Shown here: positions 1 through 7,866 of the stretch, one piece after another
Layout: the number at the start of each line of letters is the position of its first letter
Numbering within the stretch: the stretch's first letter is position 1
Origin: Paraburkholderia nodosa
GTDB taxonomy: Bacteria > Pseudomonadota > Gammaproteobacteria > Burkholderiales > Burkholderiaceae
Length of the DNA stretch: 64,000 nt
Reading direction: 5' to 3'
Assembly (NCBI RefSeq): GCF_001718195.1
Contig: NZ_MCNV01000019.1
Location: 1 to 64,000, forward strand
Program-made: the position numbers and the translations under genes
The notes under the pieces: model-generated
Told to the model about the DNA's origin: nothing
Seen by the model: only the letters and a program-made list of their open reading frames with translations
Database searches by the model: none

Positions 1-587
1 CGCGTGTTCTGCAGCAACTGCCCGAAGAACACGGAGGCCGGCACGCCGTCCAGTTCGACCTTGCCCGCCTCGAGCGCGCCGAGCACGCTGTCGCGCGTGC
101 TCGCGTCGAGCGCGTCGAAGTCCTTGCCGTAGGCCTTCGTGCAGTACGCGTTCACGGCCTTGATGCCGAGCCGGTAGATGTCGCGCGGCACGAGCTTCAG
201 CTGGTAGCCGAGTTCGGGCACGCCTTGCTGGAACGGCCCCTGCATGTACCAGAGTGCGCCGTGCGCGTAAGGCGTGTCCATCTGCCGGTCGATGAATTCG
301 GGCACGCCGGCTTCCAGCGCGCCGGGGCCTTCGGCGTCGGCGGGAATCAGACGGTCGGTGGCGGCTTCGACAAAGGCCCACTCGCGCGCGTCGAAGAAGC
401 GCGGCTTATAGGCGACGGCCTGACCGGCTTCAGGCCTGGCGTTGGGCGCAGAGGCGGCGCTGCCCGCCGCGGCGGTTTCGCTCGACGGCTGCTTGCCGCC
501 CTCGCAGCCCGCCAGTGCGCTGGCGGGTACGAGCACCGCTGCCGTGCGCAGGAAGCCGCGGCGTGTCGTGAGAGGAGATTCAGACAT
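1..587 (-). CDS. Gluconate 2-dehydrogenase subunit 3-like protein (C-terminus cut by window edge)
   Basis: The frame starts at the ATG at 587 and runs off the left edge after about 195 codons, so the C-terminus is missing. The N-terminus carries a twin-arginine signal (RRGFLR, residues 9-14) followed by a hydrophobic stretch and ALAGC (Cys28), which suggests a Tat-exported lipoprotein. The body (FDAREWAFVEAATDRLIPAD, then PYAHGALWY and YRLGIKAVN) looks like the gamma subunit of membrane-bound FAD gluconate/sorbitol dehydrogenases. In that family this small subunit helps export the flavoprotein, which passes electrons to a cytochrome c subunit. Those partner genes would lie to the left of the window. 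A GAGGAG-like ribosome site precedes the start. Family assignment is fairly good; the substrate is not known. Confidence 0.75.
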   Translation of the reverse strand, partial: MSESPLTTRRGFLRTAAVLVPASALAGCEGGKQPSSETAAAGSAASAPNARPEAGQAVAYKPRFFDAREWAFVEAATDRLIPADAEGPGALEAGVPEFIDRQMDTPYAHGALWYMQGPFQQGVPELGYQLKLVPRDIYRLGIKAVNAYCTKAYGKDFDALDASTRDSVLGALEAGKVELDGVPASVFFGQLLQNT

Positions 588-698
588 GGTGGGATTCTGT
601 ATGAGTTCGGCGCGGTGTGGTTCGACCGCGTCCGCGTAGCCATCCTGAGTTGTTGCGCGTGACATCCGCCGCGGCGGCCACGGAACGGAGATGTTAAA

Positions 699-712
699 TG
701 GAACCGGTTCCA
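699..712. promoter_or_regulatory. LacI/GalR-type operator palindrome
   Basis: TGGAACCGGTTCCA is a perfect 14-base palindrome with the central CG and flanking AACC/GGTT typical of LacI-family operators. It lies 112 bases upstream of the gluconate-dehydrogenase-like start at 587. No LacI-family gene is visible in the window, so the regulator would be elsewhere. Confidence 0.55.
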
Positions 713-823
713 CGATTGGAGCGCAATTCTACAATATACCTTTACGGGGCCGGTACCGACCGCGCAAGGGCGAGCGGACCACGGTTGTCAGACCCTCCGA
801 ACAAACCCCAACAAATGCAACAA

Positions 824-858
824 GTTGTTTGACAACTAAGGTGGGCCGGTGCTACTGT
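824..858 (+). promoter_or_regulatory. Promoter with GTTG-N5-CAAC operator (site A)
   Basis: A -35 TTGACA (829-834) and a -10-like TACTGT (853-858) are 18 bases apart. The -35 is embedded in the inverted repeat GTTGTTTGACAAC (824-836; extended arms AGTTGT/ACAACT). It fits the T.GT-N3-AC.A pattern of FadR-subfamily GntR regulators. Related sites occur at 3557, 27262 and 27049. A regulator bound here should block RNA polymerase. Confidence 0.65.
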
Positions 859-896
859 GCCCGGTATTGACAACCCACATCCCAGCACGAGGCCTC

Positions 897-1844
897 ATGA
901 ACGTGTCCCCGATTGTCGAGAGCGAATTCGCCTCGACTGTGATGGCAGTGCCGCCGCTCGCACGCCGCCCCGACTTCTCCCTCGACGTCGAACAGAACCG
1001 CAAGCTGATCCGCCATATGGAAGCGGGCGGTATTCGCTCGCTGCTGTACGGCGGCAATGCGAATCTGTACCACGTCGCCGTGAGCGAATTCCGCGAGTTG
1101 CTTGACATGCTCGCCGGCCTCACCGCGCCCGAAACGCGCGTGATTCCGGCCATCGGCCCCGACTACGGCAAGATGCTCGACCAGGCGCGCATCCTCGCGC
1201 AAACGCAGTACAAGACGGCCATGGTGCTGCCGCTCTCCGGCTTCACCACGCCCGCAGGCGTCGAAGCCGGTCTCGCGCGTATCGCCGACACCGCCGGCAT
1301 TCCGCTCACGCTCTATATCAAGAGCGAAGACTATGTCGACGTCGACACGCTCGTGCGCCTGATCGACCGCGGCACGCTCATTGCGGTGAAGTACGCCATC
1401 GTGCGCAAGGACCCGGCGAACGATCCGTATCTGCGCCGCCTGCTGGAACGCGTGCCGGCCTCGAAGGTCGTGTCGGGCATGGGCGAGCGTCCGGCGCTGG
1501 TCCACGTGCGCGACTTCGGTCTGGCTGCCTGGACCACGGGCTCGGGCTGTATCGCTTCGAGCGCCATCATGGCGCTCCTGAAGGCCGCGAAGGAAGGCCG
1601 TGCGGAAGAAGCCCAGCGCCTCTACGATGCCTTCATGCCGCTCGAAACGCTGCGCGACAACATCTCGCTCATCCGCGTGCTGCATGACGCCGTGACGCTC
1701 TCGGGCATTGCCGACATGGGTCCGATCCTGCCGCTGCTCTCGCAGTCGCCCGCTGAGGCGCTGCCGGCGATCGGCGACGCGGCCAGGGCGCTGCTCGCGT
1801 TCGAGCAGAAGCTGGCCGCAACGGCCCAGACCGCCAGCGCATAA
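897..1844 (+). CDS. DHDPS/N-acetylneuraminate lyase family dehydratase or aldolase
   Basis: This 315-residue protein belongs to the class I aldolase superfamily of DapA, NanA, KdgD and keto-deoxy-arabinonate dehydratase. The Schiff-base lysine is in AVKYAIVR (Lys165) and the partner tyrosine in LTLYIK (Tyr140). The usual GTTGE phosphate/carboxylate loop is replaced by YGGNANLYH (residues 51-59), so it is not DapA. The start at 897 follows ACGAGG. An aldehyde dehydrogenase follows 29 bases after the stop and sugar-acid transport genes come next. I therefore infer dehydration/decarboxylation of a 2-keto-3-deoxy sugar acid to 2-ketoglutarate semialdehyde, or a related cleavage. The family is certain; the substrate is inferred from context only. 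Confidence 0.75.
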   Translation: MNVSPIVESEFASTVMAVPPLARRPDFSLDVEQNRKLIRHMEAGGIRSLLYGGNANLYHVAVSEFRELLDMLAGLTAPETRVIPAIGPDYGKMLDQARILAQTQYKTAMVLPLSGFTTPAGVEAGLARIADTAGIPLTLYIKSEDYVDVDTLVRLIDRGTLIAVKYAIVRKDPANDPYLRRLLERVPASKVVSGMGERPALVHVRDFGLAAWTTGSGCIASSAIMALLKAAKEGRAEEAQRLYDAFMPLETLRDNISLIRVLHDAVTLSGIADMGPILPLLSQSPAEALPAIGDAARALLAFEQKLAATAQTASA

Positions 1845-1873
1845 ATGGCAGATAGCATTTGAACGGAGCGAAC

Positions 1874-3454
1874 ATGCAGATTACTGGAGCCATGTTGTTG
1901 GGCGCGCAAGCGGTGCGCGGCGAGGCGGGCGAGATGCGCGCCTTCGCGCCCGCGCTCGGCCAGGAGATCGAGCCTTCTTTCGGCCTCGGCGGCAAGGCCG
2001 AAGTCGCGCGCGCCTGCGAACTCGCGGCGCAGGCGTTCGACGCCTTCCGCGCCGCGCCGCACGAAACGCGTGCGCGCCTGCTCGAAGCGATCGCCGAGCG
2101 CATTCTCGGCACCGGCGACGCGCTGATCGAGCGCGCGCATCTCGAATCGGCGCTGCCCAAGGCGCGCCTCGAAGGCGAGCGCGGCCGCACGGTCGGGCAG
2201 CTGCGCCTTTTCGCGTCGCTCGTGCGCGACGGCCGCTGGTGCGGCGCCGTGCTCGACTCGGCGCTGCCCGAGCGCAAGCCGCTGCCGCGCTCGGACCTGC
2301 GCGCGCATCGCATCCCGCTCGGCCCGGTGGCCGTGTTCGGCGCGAGCAACTTCCCGCTGGCGTTTTCGGTGGCGGGCGGCGACACGGCTTCGGCGCTGGC
2401 TGCCGGCTGCCCGGTCGTCGTGAAGGCGCACCTCGCGCATCCGGGCACCTCGGAACTCGTGGGCCGCGCGATCCAGCAGGCCGTGGCTGACGTCGGCCTG
2501 CCCGAAGGCGTGTTCTCGCTCGTGTTCGGCGGCGGCAACGAAGCGGGCGAAACGCTCGTGGCGCACGCGGCTATCAAGGCCGTGGGCTTCACGGGCTCGC
2601 GCCGCGGCGGTCTCGCGCTTTCGCACATCGCGGCCGCGCGTCCCGAGCCGATTCCGGTCTACGCCGAAATGAGCAGCATCAACCCGATGTTCGTGCTGCC
2701 CGCGGCGCTGGCCGCCCGCGGCGATGCGCTCGCGCGGGGCTTCGTCGACTCGCTCACGCTGGGCGTGGGCCAGTTCTGCACGAACCCGGGCCTCGTGTTC
2801 GCGATCGACTCGGCGGAACTCGACCGCTTCGTGAAGGCGGCAAGCGCCGCGCTCACGCAGAAGCCCTCGCAAAGCATGCTGACTCCCGGCATCGCCTCGA
2901 CGTATGGTGAAGCGATTGCGGCGCGCAAGCAGCTGCCGGGCATCGAGAATCTCGCCGAAGGCACGAAGACAGAAGCGCATTGCGACGCGCTGCCGGTCCT
3001 CTTCAAGGCGAGCGCCGAGCAGTTCCTCGCCCAGCACGCGTTGTCGGACGAGATCTTCGGGCCGACCTCGGTCGTCGTGGCGTGCCGCGACGAAGCGGAA
3101 CTCGCGCGCGTGGCGGAGCACCTCGAAGGCCAGCTCACGGCGACGCTGCACATTGACCGCGACGACTACGCGATGGCCGCGCGCCTCTTGCCGATTCTCG
3201 AGCGCAAGGCCGGCCGCATTCTCGCCAACGGCTTCCCGACGGGCGTCGAAGTCTCGTATGCGATGGTTCACGGCGGCCCGTTCCCCGCCACTTCGGACGC
3301 GCGCTCGACTTCGGTGGGCGCGATGGCGATCGAGCGCTTCCTGCGTCCGGTCTGCTACCAGGACCTGCCGGCCGAACTTTTGCCGGTCACACTGCAGAAC
3401 GACAATCCGCTCGCGCTGTGGCGTTTGCGCGACGGCGAGCTGGTGAAGCAGTAA
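1874..3454 (+). CDS. 2,5-dioxovalerate (ketoglutarate semialdehyde)-type aldehyde dehydrogenase
   Basis: This 526-residue NAD(P)-dependent aldehyde dehydrogenase has the catalytic cysteine in GQFCTNPG (Cys302) and the general-base glutamate in YAEMSSINP (Glu265). The cofactor loop VGFTGSRRGG is at about 237-246. Its length and the GQFCTNPG motif match the roughly 525-residue ketoglutarate semialdehyde dehydrogenases of aldarate and hydroxyproline pathways. The ATG at 1874 has GGAG six bases upstream; a TTG at 1859 is a weaker choice. It is cotranscribed with the DHDPS-family gene and would convert that product to 2-oxoglutarate. A strong terminator follows, so the importer genes form a separate unit. 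Confidence 0.8.
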   Translation: MQITGAMLLGAQAVRGEAGEMRAFAPALGQEIEPSFGLGGKAEVARACELAAQAFDAFRAAPHETRARLLEAIAERILGTGDALIERAHLESALPKARLEGERGRTVGQLRLFASLVRDGRWCGAVLDSALPERKPLPRSDLRAHRIPLGPVAVFGASNFPLAFSVAGGDTASALAAGCPVVVKAHLAHPGTSELVGRAIQQAVADVGLPEGVFSLVFGGGNEAGETLVAHAAIKAVGFTGSRRGGLALSHIAAARPEPIPVYAEMSSINPMFVLPAALAARGDALARGFVDSLTLGVGQFCTNPGLVFAIDSAELDRFVKAASAALTQKPSQSMLTPGIASTYGEAIAARKQLPGIENLAEGTKTEAHCDALPVLFKASAEQFLAQHALSDEIFGPTSVVVACRDEAELARVAEHLEGQLTATLHIDRDDYAMAARLLPILERKAGRILANGFPTGVEVSYAMVHGGPFPATSDARSTSVGAMAIERFLRPVCYQDLPAELLPVTLQNDNPLALWRLRDGELVKQ

Positions 3455-3473
3455 TCCCGCGAAAGCGGTCAGA

Positions 3474-3504
3474 AAAGCGCCTGCAGAAGCCTTGCAGGCG
3501 CTTT
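3474..3504 (+). terminator. Hairpin terminator after aldehyde dehydrogenase gene
   Basis: Perfect 12-base stem AAAGCGCCTGCA (3474-3485) and TGCAGGCGCTTT (3493-3504) with a 7-base loop. The T-run is short. It closes the two-gene unit ending at 3454. Confidence 0.7.
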
Positions 3505-3556
3505 CTCCAAAAGGAGCCCGACAAGAGGCTCACAGTAGTCTCACAAAGAGCCTGAC

Positions 3557-3591
3557 GTTGCTTGACAACTTGATGCGTGGTTCGGCATCCT
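3557..3591 (+). promoter_or_regulatory. Promoter with GTTG-N5-CAAC operator (site B)
   Basis: GTTGCTTGACAAC (3557-3569) contains a -35 TTGACA (3562-3567); a weak -10 CATCCT (3586-3591) follows at 18 bases. The layout copies site A, including a shared CTGTGYCCGG just downstream. It should drive the ABC importer starting at 3668. Confidence 0.6.
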
Positions 3592-3667
3592 GTGTCCGGC
3601 TTTGAAAATACAAGAATCGACGGGTCGCGTAGAACAAATTCCATAAACAGAGATGTGAGGAGATGCG

Positions 3668-4834
3668 ATGTTCGATGGACGTTTGAAGGCCAGGGTGCTG
3701 GCCGTGTGTGTGGCGGCCGCCGCGGCGCTCGGCATGAGCGCGGCAAAGGCCGATCCCGTTTCGCTGAACATAGTCGACGTGGCCGGTAACCTGCAGCTCA
3801 CGCAGAAGGCTTTCGAAGCGTTCAAGGCGAAAAACCCGAATCTCGTCTCCAACATCACTTACACCAACGCGCCCGCGCCGCAGTTGCCTGGCAAGATCAA
3901 GGCCATGCAGGCCGCCGGTCGCGCCGACATCGATCTCGTGCTGACGGGGACCGACGCGCTCGCCGCCGGCATCGAACAGAATCTCTGGATGAAGCTGCTG
4001 CCCGACCAGCAGGCCGCGCTGCCGGGCGTGCTCGACAAGTACGCGCCGGGCCCGCGCAAGATGCAGGACCTGGCGCAAGGCTATGGCCTCGAAGTGGCGT
4101 ACATGCCGGCCGGTCCGCTGATCGAATACAACCCGGCCAAGGTCGCCAGGCCGCCGCAAACGCCGCAGGAACTGCTGACGTGGTGCAAGGCGAACCCCGG
4201 CAAGCTGATCTATGCGCGTCCGGCCAACTCGGGTCCGGGCCGCACGTTCCTGATGGGCCTGCCTTACCTGCTCGGCGACAAGAACCCGCAAGACCCGATC
4301 AACGGCTGGGACAAGACCTGGGCGTTCCTGAAGGAGCTGAACTCGTGCGTGCCGTACTACCCGGGCGGCACCTCGGCGGTGATGAAGGAATTGGGCGAAG
4401 GCACGCGCGACATGACCGTGACGGTGACGGGCTGGGACATCAACCCGCGCGCGCTCGGCATCGTGCCGGCGGACTTCAAGGTGCAAGCGTTCAACAACAT
4501 GACGTGGGTGAACGACGCCCACTACATGGTCGTGCCGAAGGGCGTTTCGAAAGAGAAGCTCGCGGTGCTGCTCAAGCTCATGAACTTCATGCTCGAGCCG
4601 CAGCAGCAGGCCATGACGTATGACGACGGCTACTTCTATCCGGGCCCGGCAGTGAAGGACGTCACGCTGCAGATGGCGCCGAAGGAAAGCCAGGACGTGA
4701 TCGCGAAATACGGCCGCCCCGAGTACGCGAAGTGGCTCACGGCCTATCCGCATGTCCAGCCGCTTTCGGCGCAGGCGATGGTCGCGGCGTTCCAGAAATG
4801 GGACCGCGAAGTCGGTTCGCAGAAGTCGCAGTAA
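3668..4834 (+). CDS. ABC transporter periplasmic solute-binding protein
   Basis: This 388-residue protein has a Sec signal peptide (hydrophobic core at about 9-24, likely cleavage after AAKA, residue 28) and a mature domain like the extracellular solute-binding proteins of the PotD/AfuA type. The start is preceded by GTGAGGAG. The next three genes encode an ATPase and two permeases, which completes a standard importer. Genomic context (dehydratases, semialdehyde dehydrogenase, shared operator) suggests a sugar acid as substrate, although the nearest named family members move polyamines, thiamine or iron. The substrate call is therefore inference. Confidence 0.8.
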   Translation: MFDGRLKARVLAVCVAAAAALGMSAAKADPVSLNIVDVAGNLQLTQKAFEAFKAKNPNLVSNITYTNAPAPQLPGKIKAMQAAGRADIDLVLTGTDALAAGIEQNLWMKLLPDQQAALPGVLDKYAPGPRKMQDLAQGYGLEVAYMPAGPLIEYNPAKVARPPQTPQELLTWCKANPGKLIYARPANSGPGRTFLMGLPYLLGDKNPQDPINGWDKTWAFLKELNSCVPYYPGGTSAVMKELGEGTRDMTVTVTGWDINPRALGIVPADFKVQAFNNMTWVNDAHYMVVPKGVSKEKLAVLLKLMNFMLEPQQQAMTYDDGYFYPGPAVKDVTLQMAPKESQDVIAKYGRPEYAKWLTAYPHVQPLSAQAMVAAFQKWDREVGSQKSQ

Positions 4835-4943
4835 CGAGAGGAAGAATCAGCAATGGACGGACCGTATTCGAGTCGCTCATTCGGGTTGAGTGCCGTCCGC
4901 GTTCCATTCGTACGTAGTTGATCTTGTTGATCAGGAACGTGTC

Positions 4944-6023
4944 ATGAAGCATTCTTTCGATCGCCTGCGCCTCGACTCGGTGTGTCGTAGCTTCACTAGC
5001 GCAGAGGGGACGCAGCTCGCCGCGCTGCGCGGTCTCGACCTCGACATTCGCCGCGGCGAATTCATCGCGCTGCTAGGGCCGTCGGGCTGCGGCAAATCCA
5101 CGGCGCTCAATTGCATCGCCGGTCTGCAGCCGCTCACGAGCGGCAGCATCTGGCTTGATGACCAGCGCATCGACGTGCTGCCGCCCGAGAAACGCGGCTT
5201 CGGCATGGTGTTCCAGAATTACGCGTTGTTCCCGCACATGACGGTGCTGGAAAACGTCGGCTTCGGCCTGAAAATGCAGGGCGTGCCGCGCGAAGAGGCG
5301 AAGCGCCGCGCGCGCGAGGCGCTGCAGCTCGTGCAGCTCGTCGGCCATGAAAACAAGCTGCCGGGCCAGCTTTCGGGCGGCCAGCAGCAGCGCGTGGCGA
5401 TTGCCCGCGCCATCGTCATCGAGCCGCCGCTCGTGCTGATGGACGAGCCGCTCTCTAACCTCGACACCAAGCTGCGCATCGAAATGCGCGCGGAAATCCG
5501 CCGCATTCACGGGCAGCTCGAACGCGCCACGATTTACGTGACCCACGATCAGGACGAAGCGCTTTCGATGGCGGACCGCATCGTCGTGATGAAAGAGGGC
5601 GTCGTGCAGCAGGTCGCGACGCCGAAGGAAGTGTATAGCCGCCCCTCGAATCTGCACGTTGCGCGCTTCATGGGCTTTCGCAATGTGCTGCCGTTCGCCA
5701 TGACGGGCGAGCAGGGCGCGCATGTTGCGATGTCGTCTTCGGGCATCACGCTCACAGGCGTGCCGATGGGCGAGCTGAACGGCGGCGAAATTTCCGTGGC
5801 CATGCGCCCCGAAGATTTCGAGCGCGCCAACGCGGGCGATGCGAACGCCTTCGACGTCGAAGTGGAAATGGTCGAATACGGCGGCCGCGATTCGCTGCTG
5901 CTCGCCAACGCGCCGTTCGGCAAGCTGTGGGCGCGCGTGGAAGGCGAATTCGAAGCGGGCGAGCGCGCGACGCTGCGCGTCGCGCCTTCGCACGTGCTGG
6001 CCTACGCGGAGCGTGCGTCATGA
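4944..6023 (+). CDS. ABC transporter ATP-binding protein (PotA/MalK-like)
   Basis: This 359-residue protein has Walker A GPSGCGKST (45-53), Q-loop VFQNYALFPHMT, signature LSGGQQQR (143-150), Walker B LVLMDE (163-168) and switch histidine THDQDEA. A C-terminal TOBE-like domain (about 240-359) is typical of the sugar/polyamine subfamily. I chose the ATG at 4944 because AGGA precedes it and the protein then begins like its family. It follows the binding protein by 109 bases and overlaps the first permease by ATGA, so the subunits are translationally coupled. Confidence 0.9.
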   Translation: MKHSFDRLRLDSVCRSFTSAEGTQLAALRGLDLDIRRGEFIALLGPSGCGKSTALNCIAGLQPLTSGSIWLDDQRIDVLPPEKRGFGMVFQNYALFPHMTVLENVGFGLKMQGVPREEAKRRAREALQLVQLVGHENKLPGQLSGGQQQRVAIARAIVIEPPLVLMDEPLSNLDTKLRIEMRAEIRRIHGQLERATIYVTHDQDEALSMADRIVVMKEGVVQQVATPKEVYSRPSNLHVARFMGFRNVLPFAMTGEQGAHVAMSSSGITLTGVPMGELNGGEISVAMRPEDFERANAGDANAFDVEVEMVEYGGRDSLLLANAPFGKLWARVEGEFEAGERATLRVAPSHVLAYAERAS

Positions 6024-6901
6024 GCACGCTCCTTCCGTCGCTGGTCAAGGCGCCGCGCGATTCTCGCGGCTGGCTCGTCACGCCCGCGCTCGGCTTCATC
6101 ATCGCGATGTTCCTCTATCCGTTCGCCTACGGTCTCGTCCTGTCGTTCAGGCCGATGAACGGCGGGGGCATGTTCGCGAATTACCTGCAGTTCGTTCACG
6201 ACCTTTCACTCTGGCCCACGGTGTTCGTCACGCTCAAGCTGGCGGTGCCCGCGACGATCATCAATGTCGGGCTCTCCCTGCCGGTGGCCTTCGCGCTGCG
6301 CCACAAGTCGCCGTACCAGAAGCTCGTGACCACGCTGCTCGTCATCCCCGTCACGCTCGGCACTGTGCTGATCGCCGACGGCATGCTTAGCTACTTCGGC
6401 CCGAACGGCTGGTTCCCGCAGGCGCTGCACGCGCTGCATCTGTATACGAACGAAGAGATCCGGCTCACGCACAACTATTGGGGCGTGCTGATCTCGCTGA
6501 TCGTTTCGGGTTTCCCGTTCGCGTTTCTGCTCACGCTCTCGTACGTCACCGGCATTGACCCGACGCTCGCGCGGGCGGCGGCCACGCTTGGCGCAGGCCC
6601 GTGGCAGCAGTTCCGGCAAATCTATTTGCCGCTGCTCGCGCCCGGTCTCACGATGGCCGCGTGCCTGTCGTTCGTGCAGGCGTATTCGGTGTTTCCTTCG
6701 GCGGTGCTGCTCGGTGCGCCCGCGGGTCCCACGCGCGTGATCTCCATTGCGGCAGCGGAGGCGGCGTTCGAGAGCTATGACTACTCGCTCGCCTCGACCA
6801 TCGCCATCGTGATGGGCTTCGTGCAGTTGATCGTCGTGGCCGCGATGTTGAGCGCCAAGCGCTTCTTCTACTCGGGCCCGGTGAGCGGGGGGAAAGGCTG
6901 A
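6020..6901 (+). CDS. ABC transporter permease 1
   Basis: This 293-residue inner-membrane protein has about six hydrophobic segments, beginning with LVTPALGFIIAMFLYPFAYG. The EAA-like cytoplasmic loop is near LARAAATLGAGPWQQFRQIY. It belongs to the binding-protein-dependent transport permease family that pairs with PotA-like ATPases. The start ATG overlaps the ATPase stop (ATGA at 6020) and its stop overlaps the next start (TGATG at 6899). It should form the translocation pore with the next gene product. Confidence 0.88.
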   Translation: MSTLLPSLVKAPRDSRGWLVTPALGFIIAMFLYPFAYGLVLSFRPMNGGGMFANYLQFVHDLSLWPTVFVTLKLAVPATIINVGLSLPVAFALRHKSPYQKLVTTLLVIPVTLGTVLIADGMLSYFGPNGWFPQALHALHLYTNEEIRLTHNYWGVLISLIVSGFPFAFLLTLSYVTGIDPTLARAAATLGAGPWQQFRQIYLPLLAPGLTMAACLSFVQAYSVFPSAVLLGAPAGPTRVISIAAAEAAFESYDYSLASTIAIVMGFVQLIVVAAMLSAKRFFYSGPVSGGKG

Positions 6902-7827
6902 TGAGCGCCCATCAACGTAACGCGGCCGGCCTCGGCGCGGGTGCGCAGGCGGGCGAGGAGCGTAGCGCTCCTGCCGCTAACGTTGCGCAGGCCAGGCCCG
7001 CTTCGCGCCTGCCCGACGTGCTCTGGAAAGTGTTCGTCTGGGGCGGCGTGGTGTTCTTCCTGCTCAACGTGGTGCTGCTGATCGCCACGGTAGGCGTGAA
7101 CTCGATCGCCACGCGCTGGTTCGGCACGCCGCTGCCGCAGGGCTTCACGCTGCACTGGTATGCGCAGGCGTGGCGCGACTTCCAGCTTTCGAGCGTGCTG
7201 TGGGTGACGTTCGAAGTGGTCGGCTCGGTCGTGCTGCTCTCCATCGCGCTGGGCGTGCCCGCGGCCTACGCTCTAGCGCGCGCGCAGTTCCCAGGCAAGC
7301 GCATTGCCATGCTCGTGTTCCTGCTGCCGCTCATGGTGCCGCCCGTCACGTACGGTATTCCGATGGCGACCGCCATGTACCAGATCGGCCTCGCGGGCAC
7401 GTTGCCCGGCGTGATCCTCGCGAACCTGGTGCCCGCGCTGCCGTTCGTGATCCTCGTGATGACGCCGTTCATCGAGCAGATCGATCCGAACCTCGAGTCG
7501 GCCGCGCGCATTTTCGGCGCGAACACGTTCCGCTATTTCCGTTATGTATTGCTGCCGCTCCTCGTGCCGGGGATGCTGGCGGCCGGGCTGCTCGTGCTGG
7601 TGCGCACGATCGGCATGTTTGAACTCACTTTCTTTACCGCCGGGCCCGACACGCAAACGCTGGTGGTTGCGCTGTACTACGCCGTCTTCTCGACGGGCGT
7701 GCGTGCGCCGCAATCCATCGACGCGATGGCCATGATCTACATGGCCATCACGCTCGCGTGGGTGCTGGTGGCACTGCAGTTCGTCAGCCCGACACAGCTC
7801 GTGTCGCGCGTGAAGGAGCAGCGCTAG
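6901..7827 (+). CDS. ABC transporter permease 2
   Basis: This 308-residue permease has a charged, Ala-rich N-terminal stretch of about 40 residues before the first membrane segment (VFVWGGVVFFLLNVVLLIA). The EAA-like loop is LESAARIFGANTFRYFRYVL (about 199-218). It overlaps the stop of permease 1 by one base. With the preceding gene it makes the heterodimeric membrane channel of the importer. The dehydratase gene follows after 39 bases and is probably in the same transcript. Confidence 0.88.
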   Translation: MSAHQRNAAGLGAGAQAGEERSAPAANVAQARPASRLPDVLWKVFVWGGVVFFLLNVVLLIATVGVNSIATRWFGTPLPQGFTLHWYAQAWRDFQLSSVLWVTFEVVGSVVLLSIALGVPAAYALARAQFPGKRIAMLVFLLPLMVPPVTYGIPMATAMYQIGLAGTLPGVILANLVPALPFVILVMTPFIEQIDPNLESAARIFGANTFRYFRYVLLPLLVPGMLAAGLLVLVRTIGMFELTFFTAGPDTQTLVVALYYAVFSTGVRAPQSIDAMAMIYMAITLAWVLVALQFVSPTQLVSRVKEQR

Positions 7828-7866
7828 GGCCGGCGGCTTTACTGGAAACACCTGGAGCAACGCAAG

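Larger units (their letters stand above)
588..896. other. Divergent intergenic region
   Basis: This 309-base gap separates the minus-strand dehydrogenase subunit from the plus-strand sugar-acid block. It contains a 14-base palindrome near the minus-strand gene and a sigma70-like promoter with an embedded inverted repeat near the plus-strand gene. Both are listed separately. No further coding potential is evident. Confidence 0.6.

Noticed and set aside
849..896. GTG start at 849 for the DHDPS-family gene
   Set aside because: It would lie inside the inferred promoter, and the ATG at 897 has a ribosome site.
1622..3271. Open frame of 549 codons antisense to the aldehyde dehydrogenase
   Set aside because: Arg/Ala-rich shadow without motifs; the plus-strand gene is unambiguous.
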